Below are positions 1 to 9,845 of a stretch of 64,000 bases of DNA, piece by piece. The translations under genes were made by a program, and so were the position numbers. The first letter of the stretch is position 1, and each line of letters begins with the position of its first letter. Where the stretch lies: assembly GCA_030220185.1 (NCBI GenBank), contig JASPKZ010000424.1:780001-844000 (forward strand), in the 5' to 3' direction. The notes beneath the pieces are model-generated. The model was not told the DNA's origin. It was given only the letters and a program-made list of their open reading frames with translations, and did no database searches. Source of the DNA: Diploptera punctata (lineage: Eukaryota > Arthropoda > Insecta > Blattodea > Blaberidae).

Positions 1-345
1 TAGATGAAAGTTTCAACAGGCGTAAAGATGACTGAAGATAGGAAAGATATTTTCAAAAACTAGTCCTGTGCTTTGAAGAATACGGAGCCAATGAACAAGG
101 TTTGATCTCAAAGTTCATAAATCAATATTAGATGGCAGCTTTGAAGACGAAGGTGTAGATGAAAATTTCAACAGGCGTAAAGATGGCTGAAGATAGAAAA
201 AATATTTTCAGAAACTGGTCCTGTGCTTTGAAGAATACAGAGTTTATGAGGTGAGATACTCACAACTCATTGATTTATTTTTAACTTGAAAGCTTCATAA
301 TGTTGTTTCCCATAATAAATTTATAAAACTTATTGTCATTATCAT
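1..345 (+). repeat. PLE 3'-end fragment with two tandem hammerhead-like motifs
   Basis: Two direct copies of a unit about 150 bp apart (near 1-95 and 154-245) each contain CTGAAGAT, a short hairpin and a GAAA-type segment. The second copy is the better one: CTGAAGA at 190s, stem GAAAA/TTTTC, then GAAACTGGTC. In the first copy GAAA has become AAAA. The second unit is followed by TATGAGGTGAG and a CTTCATAATG..TTTCCC tail, the 3'-end signature shared by the PLE-derived elements of this window. A tandem arrangement of terminal units is known for Penelope-like elements. Confidence 0.6.
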
Positions 346-545
346 CTTCTTTCACGGATTAGGTCGTTGCCTATTCCAATCTCACATCTGTTCAGCCCAG
401 CACTTTCTTGGCCTCCCTATCGATCTTCGTCCTCCAGGATTATACATCAGTGCCATCTTTGGTGTCCTATCTTTTGTCATTCTTTGCAGATGTTCTATAC
501 AATTGTTCCTGTGTTCTTCTATTTGTTGAAGAAGTGGTTGTATTA
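345..545 (-). mobile_element. non-LTR retrotransposon 3' end
   Basis: Read on the minus strand this encodes a GGRRSIGRPRKCW-type C-terminus and ends in a GATGATGAT tail, matching other LINE 3' ends here (4325-4480, 53680-53860). It probably belongs to the same copy as the fragment at 916-1870, separated by another repeat. Confidence 0.55.
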
Positions 546-915
546 CTCCACCAAGTGGTCTGTGCTTGCGGAAAATATGTTAACTAACATGCTGTCTTTC
601 TCTTCCTTACTATGTTGCCATTTCCTGTCCTCTGTATATGTTCTTTGCTGGCAGGTAGAGAGCTGACAAATACTATGGATTTTAATGGTCCGTCCTTCTA
701 TGTGGTCATTGGCAAAATGACTAATTTGACAACCCTGTTACTATTGGGGTTACGTGTAGGAATGGGCTGTCCCTTCTCATTACATGTTGCCACTTGTGAT
801 TTATTGTGAGGCTGATAACAGGGAGACGACAAATACTGTGATTTTAAATGATCCGACCGCTTGAGCATTCAGTGCTTAAATGACTGATATGACAACCATG
901 TTAAGATCTTTCACA
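546..915. repeat. unclassified interspersed repeat
   Basis: Parts of this sequence recur, diverged and partly inverted, at about 5620-5790 and 6830-7060 (shared segments around 'gagaatccctaaacac' and 'ttgccactt'). No coding potential was recognised. It separates two pieces of a minus-strand LINE. Confidence 0.4.
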
Positions 916-1870
916 CGTGTTTAGGGATTCTCCACCCACACTTATAATTGAACCCTTCCACAGATTCAGCAGTTTGGCGACACTAGCGCCAAAACTCTTT
1001 CCCTCCGCTCATGCGAAGTTAACTTGGTGGTATAATACTTTTAGTTCCTCTCTAACATTCTCATTCCTAATATGTTCTTCTCTTGTACAACCTTTCACAG
1101 CCCATAGGAATCTCATTTCCATTGCCTGAATTTTAGTTTTTTTTTTCTTTTTCCTTCAGGACCCAGGCCTCACTTCCATCATCACCACTGGTAGTGCCAT
1201 CATTGAGTAAAATCTTAGCTGTGTATCCTTTCTTACTTTGTTCCTCAGTGTTCGTCTGATTGTTTCACAAATATGTTGAAATTTCTTTTATTTTCTTATT
1301 TATATCTTGTTCTTCTTCATAAGTTATATTGCAGCCCAAATACTGGAAGTGTGAAACCTGTTCCAACACTTTACCTTCTATTACTATTTTTGTTCTTACT
1401 GGGTACTTTCCATGGAATGCCATTATTTTAGTTTTTAATTTTGAAATTATCATATTATATTTCCCAGTGATCCCACAACAGGCCTGGAGGCCCTTAGGGT
1501 AGTAGGTTAAGGCTCCCACTTTTTCTAGACAATCGGCACTTTATGTCAGCCGGGTTGTCAGCCCTGCATGATGGCTGCCTTTACCCCAGAACAAGCTTCT
1601 GGTACTCATTTGTGTTAGAGGCTGAGTCGACCCCAGGGCCATAGTGCTGCCAGAAGGTTTGGGTCAGTTTAAAAATCCTGACCCCAACGGGACTTGAACC
1701 CTCGACCCTCCGGCTTGTAGCTCAGTGCCTTAACCACTACGCTACGGCGTGCCCCCGTATTATATTTCTTACTTATATTATTTAAATTGATGGACTGCTT
1801 TTTGTAGTTTGACCTCTGTCAAAAATTAATACTATATCATCTGCAAAATGTATTGTATCTCCCCAAATTC
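916..1870 (-). mobile_element. non-LTR reverse transcriptase remnant
   Basis: The minus strand encodes broken segments typical of the region just after the RT domain: KTKIMAFHGKYPV, FQYLGCNI, and KIQAMEMRFLWAVKGCTRE. These resemble the LINE at 48442-53860 (KTKIMAFHGKDP, FKYLGYYL). Frameshifts and stops make it non-functional. A SINE with a perfect TSD splits it at 1464-1757. Confidence 0.65.
1464..1757 (-). mobile_element. tRNA-derived SINE, 294 bp
   Basis: The element is flanked by a perfect 11-bp TSD (tattatatttc at 1453-1463 and 1758-1768). Its head, read on the minus strand from 1757, is tRNA-like: an A-box-like GCGTAGTGGTTAAGGC and a B-box-like GGTTCAAGTCC. It interrupts a LINE fragment on the same strand. 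Confidence 0.8.
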
Positions 1871-2349
1871 CTTGTTGCTGGGTGAGCACTGATCCCATAT
1901 GGGCAAAATTTTATGAGGAAATTTTTTCCCCCCATAGGGACTCAAACCAGCACAAATCCTTTACCTCTGTGCCAAGCAATGATGCTAGAAACTGAAATAA
2001 AAATTAAAGATTGAAAGTCTCCACTAATTACTTGTCATCATGGGACTGATTTGACAAATTCATGCGCTGGCCCAGCCCAATGCCGAGATGACAGCTCTGT
2101 TTTTATTATAAATTTAACATTTCTCATTGAAGGTCAAATTACATTTAAGAGAAAAATATATGCATAGACTGGGGTTTGAATGCAGGACTTTTAGCCTCGT
2201 TAATTTGGCCTTTAATGAGAAATGTTAGATTTATAATAAAAACATTGAAAGAATCTCTGCTGATTTTATAAAGTAACTAGCTAATTAAATTACTTCTTGA
2301 AATATGAGGCAAGTCAAAATACAACTCAAATTAATTAAAATAAATTTAT
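1871..2349. repeat. tRNA-like family A remnant
   Basis: The stretch 2098-2245 is a small inverted repeat. Its ends are the AATAATAAAAACA / GAGAAATGTTA motif of the tRNA-like family A, with a degenerate B-box region (GGGGTTTGAATGC) between. After it, 2270-2349 holds a PLE end (TATGAGGCAAGTCAAAATA). No gene was seen. Confidence 0.45.
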
Positions 2350-2361
2350 ATATTAAATTTG

Positions 2362-2453
2362 ATCACTAGGCCGTCCTATGAAACGCTGGAGGGAAAATTT
2401 TCTATAGGATCGTAACAGGCCTTGGCCTAATACTTGGAAGGAAGAAGAAGAAG
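2362..2453 (+). mobile_element. 5'-truncated LINE tail, 92 bp
   Basis: Only the last 92 bp of a LINE are present, ending in GAAGAAGAAGAAG, flanked by a 12-bp TSD (atattaaatttg at 2350-2361 and 2454-2465). The sequence is nearly identical to the LINE 3' end at 53765-53855. It landed in a PLE end. Confidence 0.8.
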
Positions 2454-2465
2454 ATATTAAATTTG

Positions 2466-2900
2466 GGAATTTTTAACATTATGAGGTTCAATTCATAAGA
2501 ATTAAATGAATTTAATTCTTATATAATTAAAATAAACCTCATAGTGCTATTTGCTACCTACATAATTTAATAAAGTTGGCTATTAAGTCAAAAGGAAAAC
2601 AAACAAGAACCAACGGAAAACAACTGAACGAGATGATGGTCTCAAAAATTTAACAAACACTTTTCAGGAACCAAGATCAAAATTAAAAGAATTTAGAAAC
2701 AAAAGAGCTACCAATATAAAATTCATGAACAAATGTTTAGAATTGGAAATCACCCCTAAATTCGTCAGGAAAATGTTCAAAAATAATAACTACCACCACC
2801 AAAAAATTTTTAGAAAATAAAACTTTGAAATTAGAAAAAATCAAGAAATATGAGGTGAGTCAAAATACAACTCAAATTAATTAACTGGCTAATACCCGGC
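2466..2900 (+). mobile_element. PLE remnant with N-terminal coding fragment
   Basis: The region 2640-2830 translates, with breaks, to a basic segment (FRNKRATNIKFMNKCLEL) like the stretch upstream of PLE reverse transcriptases. It is followed at 2848 by TATGAGGTGAGTCA, the element's 3' signature, and preceded by CCTCATAGTGCTATTT. The RT and GIY-YIG domains are missing. Confidence 0.5.
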
Positions 2901-2999
2901 GTGCACTGCTGTGTCTAAATTAATTAATTATGTTTTTTATGTTTAGTTGAATAAGTAAAAATGAAAAATAATTATAAATTTATATCGTAATTATTTTTA

Positions 3000-3590
3000 G
3001 ATACCCCGTGCTGATTACCCAGCATTGCCCGGGAATCTACATATCCCGGTCTTCTTAGCATAAATGAACTGATAGACAAAAATGATTATTGAGAGTTATC
3101 CGTAAAAGAATATCTGCTGTGTGCTGCTACGCTTGCCCAGGTATCTAGTCATCCCGATCTTCTTGACATCAATGAGCAGATAGATAATATTGGTTATTAT
3201 CAGTTATCCGTAAAAGATAAACATATGCTGTCGCAAACTGTTTTGTAGATTTTTTGAGATATTCAATATTCTGTGTACATTAATTTGCTGTATATGTTAT
3301 GGTTTAGGCAGCATAAACCATTTAAGCGTCCAAAAAGTTCCGAAAAACACGTTTTTCTCTACGGTGATTTTAAGGATGAAGAGGATGAGTATTACAACTC
3401 CCTTATAGCCTAAAACCTTTGCAGGAAACTCTTGAACATTTTGCAAAAAGTCCCATCACAATCGGATTAACGGTATGACAGTGCATAAAGGACAAACAGA
3501 CAGACATACATTCGTTTTTATATATAGGGCTTTAGATATTAAATTCCCATTAAAAGTCTTCTTAAATAAGAAGCCGGAAGTTGCATGTCT
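3000..3590. other. repeat-rich non-coding stretch
   Basis: Two related segments (about 3010-3110 and 3120-3215: 'cccaGgTATCTAGTCATCCCG' type, then GATAGA..TTATCCGTAAAAG) form a diverged tandem pair. They are followed by a short CAGACAGACA run at 3496-3507. This looks like LINE 3' or satellite-like debris, and no host gene was seen. Confidence 0.35.
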
Positions 3591-3599
3591 AGCATCTGT

Positions 3600-4480
3600 T
3601 CGCAAGCTTTTGACGTTCTCGAGAATTAAAATGTATGAGAGAAAAGTTTGCTCCTTTGCAGATGACCAGGTTTTAATAGCAAAAACAGAAGACGAACTAC
3701 AAAGTATGCTATATAAACTAAATGAAATATCAAAAAAATACAAATGGAAATATCCTCACAAAAATAAAAAACAATGGCCTTCAAGGGCGCTCATCCAGTT
3801 CGGACAAAGATAATATTAGGAAATAAACCAATAGAACAAGTACTAACGTAACTTCCTAGGTTGCAAAATATCATACACAGCAGAAACAGATATAAATAAC
3901 AAAATAAATAAGTTTAATTATATAACAGGAGCACTAAAAAGAACTTTGAAAAATAAAACCACGAAAGACTCTATAATGAAATTATACAAGACAATGGCAG
4001 TGCCTATTATTACTTATGGATCCGAAATATATACAGTGACAACACAACAATCTGCCAGGATACAAGCTGCTGAAATGAGATTCCTCAGACCAATAGCAGG
4101 ATATCAAAGAACAGACAAAAAACATAACACAGAAATAAGACAACTAAAAATAGAGGTAAATTAAATTTGAAGAGAAAAATTTTCGCCTAGACCGAGACTC
4201 AAACCCGGGACCCTTGGCTTTCCGGGCTCAAGTGCTCTACCAACTGAGCTAGGTCTAGGCGAAAATTTTTCTCTTCAAATTTAATTTATCTCTCAGTGAG
4301 AAATGTTAAATCAATAATAAAAACATAAAAATAGAGGAATTAAACTCAACAATAGAGAAATACAGAACAAACTGGAAAGAACACTTGGCAAGGATGACTG
4401 AGAATAGAATACCAAAAGCAGCATACAACTATTCACCACGAGGAAGAAGAAGCTTGGGAAGACCAAGAAAAAGATGGAAA
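3600..4480 (+). mobile_element. non-LTR retrotransposon RT C-terminal remnant
   Basis: The plus strand shows the RT catalytic box as FADDQVLIAKTEDE near 3655-3695. From 3946 a post-RT segment follows (MAVPIITYGSEIYT ... AAEMRFLRPIAGYQR), ending in RRSLGRPRKRW and a GAAGAAGAAG tail. Frameshifts separate the pieces. A palindromic tRNA-like element (4157-4325) with a 12-bp TSD interrupts the C-terminus; skipping it restores the reading frame across the gap. Confidence 0.7.
4157..4325. mobile_element. tRNA-like family A element, head-to-head, 169 bp
   Basis: The flanking TSD is 12 bp (taaaaatagagg at 4145-4156 and 4326-4337). Both halves begin with AAATTTGAAGAGAAAAATTTTCGCCTAG-type sequence in inverted orientation. 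The left half contains a complete antisense tRNA-like segment (GAGCTC..GGGTTTGAGTCTC). The left outer end is short; the right extends about 45 nt further to AATAATAAAAACA. This is the same asymmetry as in the PLE palindromes. Confidence 0.8.
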
Positions 4481-4499
4481 GAGTAGCAATTTGGAGCCG

Positions 4500-5112
4500 G
4501 AACAGGCTAGTAAATAAGCCTAAACTGTGAAGAAGAAGAAGGAGGAGGAAAAGTTTGCTCTATATTGTGATCTGGGATAGCATAATGGCAAGAGTATTGG
4601 CTTATAAATGTAAAGCTCATGGGTTAAAACTCCAGGTGTATGTTTTTCTATTCAAATATGATTTGACAGCTCTGTATTTTCCACATTACATTCAATGGCT
4701 CTCCTTGTGGTTGGTGTACTATATAGTCCAGTTCTGATAACTGTAGCCGTCTTGGTGACTCCTAAGCATGTGGCAGGAGGGAACATTGCCAAGTGGGGAG
4801 GGAAGTAGTAGTCATGCAAAAAAACATTTTCTTTTTAATAATAATAATAAAATAAATTGTTAAAAAAACAACACTATTCTATAATGAACTCTCCAAACAT
4901 ATGAGAAAACATAAGTATTCACTGACACAGAACTAGTAGATAAAAAATTGAACGTGTAGCAACTATTATGTTTTCAAAACTGAGTGTAGTTGCTGGCAGT
5001 ATCTGTAACTCGTCCTCCCCTCTTACCGCACCATACAACATAGACCCCTCAAAAGCGGCTACAGAAGCCAGAACTGAACTATAATTTTATTGTATTTCTT
5101 GTTTTATGACAG
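4500..5112. other. non-coding, probable host intron
   Basis: There is no recognisable gene. It ends in a pyrimidine-rich tract and the acceptor TTTTATGACAG at 5112. Confidence 0.4.
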
Positions 5113-5273
5113 CAAGTGATGCCGAAGAGGAAGACATATTGACATGTAAACCTCTGTGGGAAACGTCAGATTTGAAACTACCTAAATTCAATTCAGAAGA
5201 GAATGATAGTGAATCAGCAACAGAATTACAAGACGGTAAACTAACGTCATGTGGTCAGCACAAGGACACTAAG
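5113..5273 (+). CDS. host gene of unknown function, internal exon 1 of window
   Basis: Acceptor TTTATGACAG precedes 5113 and donor AAG|GTTAGT follows 5273. The 161-nt exon starts in phase 1 and ends in phase 0. It encodes an acidic, Ser/Asp/Glu-rich segment (SDAEEEDILTCKPLWETSD ... KLTSCGQHKDTK). Stops soon follow in the downstream frame. Phase 0 at the donor matches the acceptor phase of the next exon (8851). I recognise no domain; the composition suggests a disordered region. Earlier exons lie upstream of the window or were not detected. Confidence 0.65.
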
Positions 5274-5799
5274 GTTAGTCTCACCCTCTCTCCTACCCAA
5301 TTCACACAGCTTCTGTCATCAGGAATTCATATTCAGAATTTAAATCTCAGGGAAGTAATACAACTTCTGGCTTGGTGAAATGGATTACCCTTGCATCCTG
5401 CCTCTGGGCTGCATCCCACCACACTCCACTCTGCTCTAATCACCCAAGGACGTCCATCTGGTTCGCACAGTGAGTTGCCATTGCTACATTATGGCTTCGA
5501 TCTCTGTGCCCTAGAGTTAAAATAATTTTTTTTGTCACAGCCTTGGTATTACTCACCCAAGTAAAGTCTGCACAGCTAGAGGAGAAGCGTGTTAGTATCC
5601 CCAAACTATTTCTCTATGGAAGGGAGAATCCCTAAACACATGTGAAATATCATTACATGATTGTCAAATTAGTGATTTAGTGGATAACTATTGAAGATTT
5701 CGGATCATTTAAAATCACAGTGTTTGTCATCTATTACCAGCCTCACAACAAAACACAGGGGGAGGAAATTGGCAACATGTAACGAGAGGAAGGCAAAGG
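5274..5799. repeat. intron with unclassified interspersed repeat
   Basis: Sequence at about 5350-5560 (GGGAAGTAATACA ... TGCATCCCACC..CACTCCACTCTGCTC) recurs at 9995-10165 and, inverted, at 21640-21830. It is therefore a dispersed repeat with no coding potential seen. Confidence 0.45.
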
Positions 5800-5940
5800 A
5801 GGGACAAACTATATTTGAAGAGAAAAATATACACTCATACTGGGGTTTGAACCCAGGACCTTTGGCTTTCTAAGCTAATGCTCTATCGACTGAGCTACCT
5901 GAGCACTCTAATCTAAACACAAATTTTTCTATTGTTTATT

Positions 5941-6148
5941 TTTTCTTTCACTCACCTCATACTTCATAACTCCTAGCAAACCCAGGGTTTCGTCACATCA
6001 TTTGTGACATTCTAAATGCTGTATCACATTCACAAATGATGTGACGAAACCCTGGGCTTGCTAGGAGTTATGAAGTATGAGGTGAGTGAAAGAAAAAATA
6101 AACAATATTAAAAAACCTCATAGTGTTATTTCCTATCTACATAACTTA
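5941..6148. mobile_element. PLE-derived palindrome, 208 bp, U3/A8 subfamily
   Basis: Perfect 12-bp TSD (acaaatttttct at 5929-5940 and 6149-6160). Two inverted arms contain TCACTCACCTCATACTTCATAA / TTATGAAGTATGAGGTGAGTGA. The right end is about 40 nt longer and carries AACCTCATAGTGTTATTTCC. The left arm holds a hammerhead-like motif on the minus strand (5975-6020). Another copy is at 12428-12638. Confidence 0.85.
5975..6020 (-). ncRNA. degenerate hammerhead-like motif (U3/A8 type)
   Basis: On the minus strand: stem I AGCA/TGCT, core TTTAGAA (consensus CTGANGA, with positions 3=U, 5=U, 8=A), an extra T, stem II GTCAC/GTGAC, GAAA, palindromic stem III ACCCTGGGT, then T. G5 is mutated, so cleavage is not expected. 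Confidence 0.5.
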
Positions 6149-6812
6149 ACAAATTTTTCTCTTATGCATTGTTAATTCCCGAGTGCCAAATGCTATGAAC
6201 CTTTGCTTGATCACGCAAATGGCAGCTTTTTTTTAAGAAGACTTTTATTGGGAATTTAAACATTACTTTATTGATTTTTTGTTATTAATTTAATACTTCT
6301 CACTGAAGGACAAGTTATATTTGCAGAGAAAAATATATGCTCAGACTGGGGTTTGAATCTAGGACCTTTGGCTTTCTGTGCCTGTGCTCTACCAACCTGA
6401 GCTATGTGAGCACTCCAATCTTAACAATGCAAATTTTTCTCTTATACATTGTATACATTTAGATTGGAGTGCTCAGGTAGCTCAATTGGTAGAGCATTGG
6501 CATAGAAAGCCAAAGGTCCTGGGTTCTAACCTCAATCTGAACGTATGTTTTTATTATTCATTTCATACATCTCAATGATGGAAGAAGCCGCCATTTGCAA
6601 GATAGAAGCAAAGGTTCCATAGCATTTGGTGCATGAGAATTAACAGAAAATTTTGCATTTAGATTGGAACTTGTTCAGGTAGCTCAGTCGGTAGAGTATT
6701 GGCCTAGAAAGCCAAAGGTCCTGGGTTCAAGCCCCAGTCTGAGCATATAATTTTTCTCTTCGAATATAGTTTGTCCTTCAGTGAGAAGTATTAAATTAAT
6801 AATAAAAATATC

Positions 6813-7326
6813 GAGAGGAAGGACAGTTCATTCTCCAGAAGTAATATGTTTTCCGAATTATTAATTTGGTCGAGTACTGTAGGTGACGGATCATATAAAA
6901 GCACAGTATTTGCTGGCACTCCCCTCCCAGTCAAATAACACAACACAGGGGAGAGGAAGTGGCAACATAGTAAGAGAAGGAAGAGAATCGACAGCACATT
7001 CCTAACATATTTTCTGCGTACAGATTTAACTTGGGCGAGTAATACATCACAACGCTTCTCTGGGAGAAATTTCAAGGTAGGTTTTCACATGCGATGATTG
7101 ACAGTTCCTTTGTTAGTACAGTAAAGGACTGTTATGTAAGACCTTCCAGAATGGATTGATTTTCTTTTCATACTTGCGAGTAAACCAGTTCTGATTGATT
7201 TATTCCTGCTTTGGGATATGAGTGATCCCCAAGTAGAAAGTTTCTTAACCAGACTAATTTAGTTACACTTATTTCCCTATAAATGTCAGCGAGTGACATC
7301 AGTAAGAAACTAGGATATTATGATAT
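6813..7326. other. unclassified repeat and intron sequence
   Basis: The part 6830-7080 shares segments with 546-915 and 5690-5790. The motif CTCTGGGAGAAATTTCAAGG at 7052 recurs at 21860 and inverted near 9890. No gene was seen. Confidence 0.35.
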
Positions 7327-7648
7327 TTAAATTAATGTTGGGAAGTAAACATTATGCGGTTATATCATTAATAGTTAGCGGATAACATATTTTTAACAAC
7401 TCACCTCATAAATTTCAAGTTTTCTTGAGACCAATGGTTTCAGAAGACTTCTCGTTCCTCTTCAGTCATGATTTCGACTGTTGAAATTCTTTGGCTGTTA
7501 ATTTCTCTATGGTCGTCAAACTCTTGTGCTGCCATCTTTGGTTGGATTTATAGATTTTTTTTCCTATTAAAACCATTGGTCTCAAGAAAACTTGAAATTT
7601 ATGAGGTGAGTTGTTAAAAATATGTTCTCCACTCACTATTATGAGTTG
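7327..7648. mobile_element. PLE-derived head-to-head element
   Basis: The left end is long (GGGAAGTAAACATTATGCGG) and the right short (CTCCACTCACTATT). The inverted arms meet near 7555. A short direct repeat (tattatga) flanks it. The left arm carries a hammerhead-like motif at 7424-7470 on the minus strand; the right arm is truncated before the core. Confidence 0.7.
7424..7470 (-). ncRNA. hammerhead ribozyme motif
   Basis: Minus strand: stem I half ending CATGA, CTGAAGA, imperfect stem II (GGAAC..GTCTTCT), GAAA, stem III ACC/GGT with a 3-nt loop, U16.1, cleavage base C, then TCAAG pairing as TGA/TCA. All invariant core bases are present. Confidence 0.6.
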
Positions 7649-7654
7649 GTTTTT

Positions 7655-8290
7655 CCTGACTCACCTCATATTTATGTTTTTCTTGCAGACTACAGTTTCA
7701 GCAATCTCTTGCCATTTTCATTGCTATCCAACTGTTGAACAGATTAATTAAAACCAACAAAAATGATATGATTGATGAAGGCAACAAATCGGGGATTTAT
7801 CAAATTGATTGTAAGAATTATGAAAAAATTTACATAGGAAAGACAAAAAAGGAACTTGAATACAAGATTGAAAGAATACCTTAGAAATGTTAAAAATGGA
7901 GAAATAGAAAAGTCTGCAATAGCTACACATGTATAGTCAGTAAAAAACACAGAATCGACATCAAGGCCAAATTACTGAAGCAGTTAGATAAATCTAAGGA
8001 ACCTCACTATTTGGGAGAAAATTTACATCCAAGAAAAATAAAGAGAAAACAATGAATTTCACAATTCCCAGATAAAAAGAAAACAAATTTGATTTGGAAG
8101 TTCATCGGTCGGCCAGCAGAGGGAGCAGAAATCAACCTACAAGATTGCCAACCATTAATTCAACAGTTGGATAGCATTAAAAATGGCAAGAGATTGTTGA
8201 AACTATAGTCTGCACGAAAAACATAAATATGAGGTGAGTCAGGAAAAAACCAACACACAATAATTAAACTTCCTTTAAATATTATATTAG
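7655..8290. mobile_element. PLE-derived head-to-head element with decayed GIY-YIG ORF
   Basis: Inverted ends GACTCACCTCATATTTATG (left, 7660s) and CATAAATATGAGGTGAGTC (right, 8220s) enclose a plus-strand GIY-YIG fragment: GIYQIDCKNYEKIYIGKTK near 7790-7850, then EKSAIATHV and LTIWEKIYIQEK-like pieces with frameshifts. The ribozyme cores in both arms are degenerate (ATGAAAA in the left, C3 to A and G8 to A). Confidence 0.7.
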
Positions 8291-8299
8291 TTACACTTA

Positions 8300-8765
8300 A
8301 TATAATAAATTTTGGGAATTTTTACATTATGAGGTTTTCTTAATAAGAATCAAATGAATCGTGAATTCTTTTTACCTCATACATCTATCTTTTTTAACAC
8401 AGAACTGCAGTATCGGAAAAAACATCTTTTCCATCTTCAGCTGTTTTCAAGACTCTCCATTTTTTCTTTTGTCAGTAATTTTCTAGACTGCCATCTAGTG
8501 TACTTTTGAAGAACTTTGTAATCAAACTTGGTTTGTCTGGAACCTCGAAGTTCTTCAAAAGTACACCAGATGGCAGTTTAGAATATTACTTCTTCAAAAG
8601 TACACCAGATGTCAGTCTAGAAAATTACCGGCAAAAGAAAAAATCTACAGTCGTGAAAACAGCTAAAAATGGAAAAGATGTTTTTTCCGATACTGTAGTT
8701 CTTTGTTAAAAAAACATAAGATGTATGAGGTAAGAATCCACGATTCATTTGATTCTTATCCTATA
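8300..8765. mobile_element. PLE-derived head-to-head element
   Basis: The left end is long (GGGAATTTTTACATTATGAGG at 8314). Inverted arms: ACCTCATACATCT on the left and AGATGTATGAGGTAAG on the right near 8718. The arms carry CAG-CTGAAGAT, stem II GGAAAA/TTTTCC and then GATA instead of GAAA (A14 to U), with palindromic ACTGCAGT. Inside are repeated 'CAGATGGCAG'-type segments shared with 20160-20220. Confidence 0.65.
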
Positions 8766-8850
8766 AATTTCAGCAAGTGACATCTAGTAGGAAACTAAGG
8801 TATTACTTGGATGGATGAAGATTGTTTAAATATTTTAATTTATTTTACAG

Positions 8851-9046
8851 CTGACAAAGAAGAATGAGAAAGATGCATTCACTCCTCCAGATTTAGTTCT
8901 ACCCATAGTGCTGCCTGTTGTTGAGAAGACCGATGGTAACATTAGAATCAAACCGAAACAGCCACAACAGACTGGCAAGAGAGGACCAATTAAAGCAATG
9001 GTACCTGTTGGTAACATGGTACGTTCTACTGGGATTGACAGCAAAG
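8851..9046 (+). CDS. host gene of unknown function, internal exon 2 of window
   Basis: Acceptor TTTATTTTACAG ends at 8850; donor AAAG|GTGAGT begins at 9047. The 196-nt exon runs from phase 0 to phase 1. It encodes LTKKNEKDAFTPPDLVLP ... VVEKTDGNIRIKPKQPQQ ... MVPVGNMVRSTGIDSKG, a basic, Pro-rich segment with no recognised domain. The phases fit exons 5113-5273 and 10880-10989 exactly. Confidence 0.75.
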
Positions 9047-9551
9047 GTGAGTCCACAATACAACTTTCTTTTTACATCCTTCAGAATAAAATAAATGCTC
9101 TCCTTATGGGTAGATCAAGTCTCACTGCGAACCGTTCACTGTTACATAATTGATTTTGTACCATTCAATATCTGCTGTGCTGGCTCAGTAGTAGCATGCC
9201 TGCTTCCCGACTAGCAGGCCCTGATTCAATACCTGGTGGTGTTGAAAATTTTAATTGTTAAATTAATGTAATTGCAAAATTTTTAATCTCGTTGCCAGGA
9301 GAGGTGGTGGTGTACAATTTTTAATCATTAGGTCATGCACTACATTCCTGCATTAAATTGAAAATTTCTCCGCAGTACATATGTTGAGAAGGTGTGTGCT
9401 GCTGTTGGAAGTGATTCATCCGTCGGATGGTGACGTTAAACCTGATGGTCCCTTTCGTGCTTCTCAACCAAGACATTTTTAAAAAAATTGAAATGTTGGT
9501 TGGTTGGTATCTAATGTCGAGCACTTGATAATGAAATCATTATAAAATAGG
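9047..9551. other. intron; no gene seen
   Basis: About 9175-9235 resembles a tRNA-like SINE head (GGCTCAGTAGTAGCATGCC ... GATTCAATACC). The rest is unassigned. Confidence 0.35.
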
Positions 9552-9845
9552 TGATATTAAATGTTTCTTACCTCTCATATAAATCTTCTAAGTAGATCGT
9601 AATTTCGAGACCATAATGGTCTCATCTTCAGTACTTCTTTGGCGATTGATGTTGGTGGACCGATGAACCTCTGGATCAGGTCAAAATTTGCAGTAATTTC
9701 AAAGTTCATAAGTTTTCCTTTGTTTTTCTGAATGTGGATCTTTTCCCAAACCGTGAGTTCCTTTTGTTTGTCTATTTGTTTAATTAGTTTGGCTTTTGAT
9801 TAAATTAAATGTTTTTGAAAAGCCAGGTGTTCCTGATGTTACACA
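9552..9845 (-). mobile_element. PLE 3' fragment: GIY-YIG C-terminus plus hammerhead
   Basis: A single minus-strand arm: GIY-YIG C-terminal coding (LTVWEKIHIQKNKGKLMNF-like at 9690-9770), then ribozyme (9588-9636), then the end motif ATGAGAGGTAAGAAAC. It is 5'-truncated near 9845, inside the GIY-YIG domain. Confidence 0.65.
9589..9636 (-). ncRNA. hammerhead ribozyme motif, full core
   Basis: Minus strand: AAGTA, CTGAAGA, extra T, stem II GAGACC/GGTCTC with loop ATTAT, GAAA, short stem III ending in U, cleavage base C, then TACTT. Stem I AAGTA/TACTT is perfect. The core is fully canonical apart from the extra U. Confidence 0.75.

Larger units (their letters stand above)
5800..6812. mobile_element. 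tRNA-like family A, four units arranged (- -)(+ +)
   Basis: Antisense tRNA-like units lie near 5836-5905 and 6330-6400, sense units near 6462-6540 and 6662-6745. All have the D-arm GTAGCTCAGT-like and B-box GGGTTCAA-like segments. Outer ends are family A ends (TATATTTGAAGAG / CTCTTCGAATATAG ... AATAATAAAAAT). A diverged repeat of about 11 bp (cgagaggaagg) flanks the set. A PLE palindrome is nested at 5941-6148. These are repeats, not functional tRNA genes. Confidence 0.7.
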
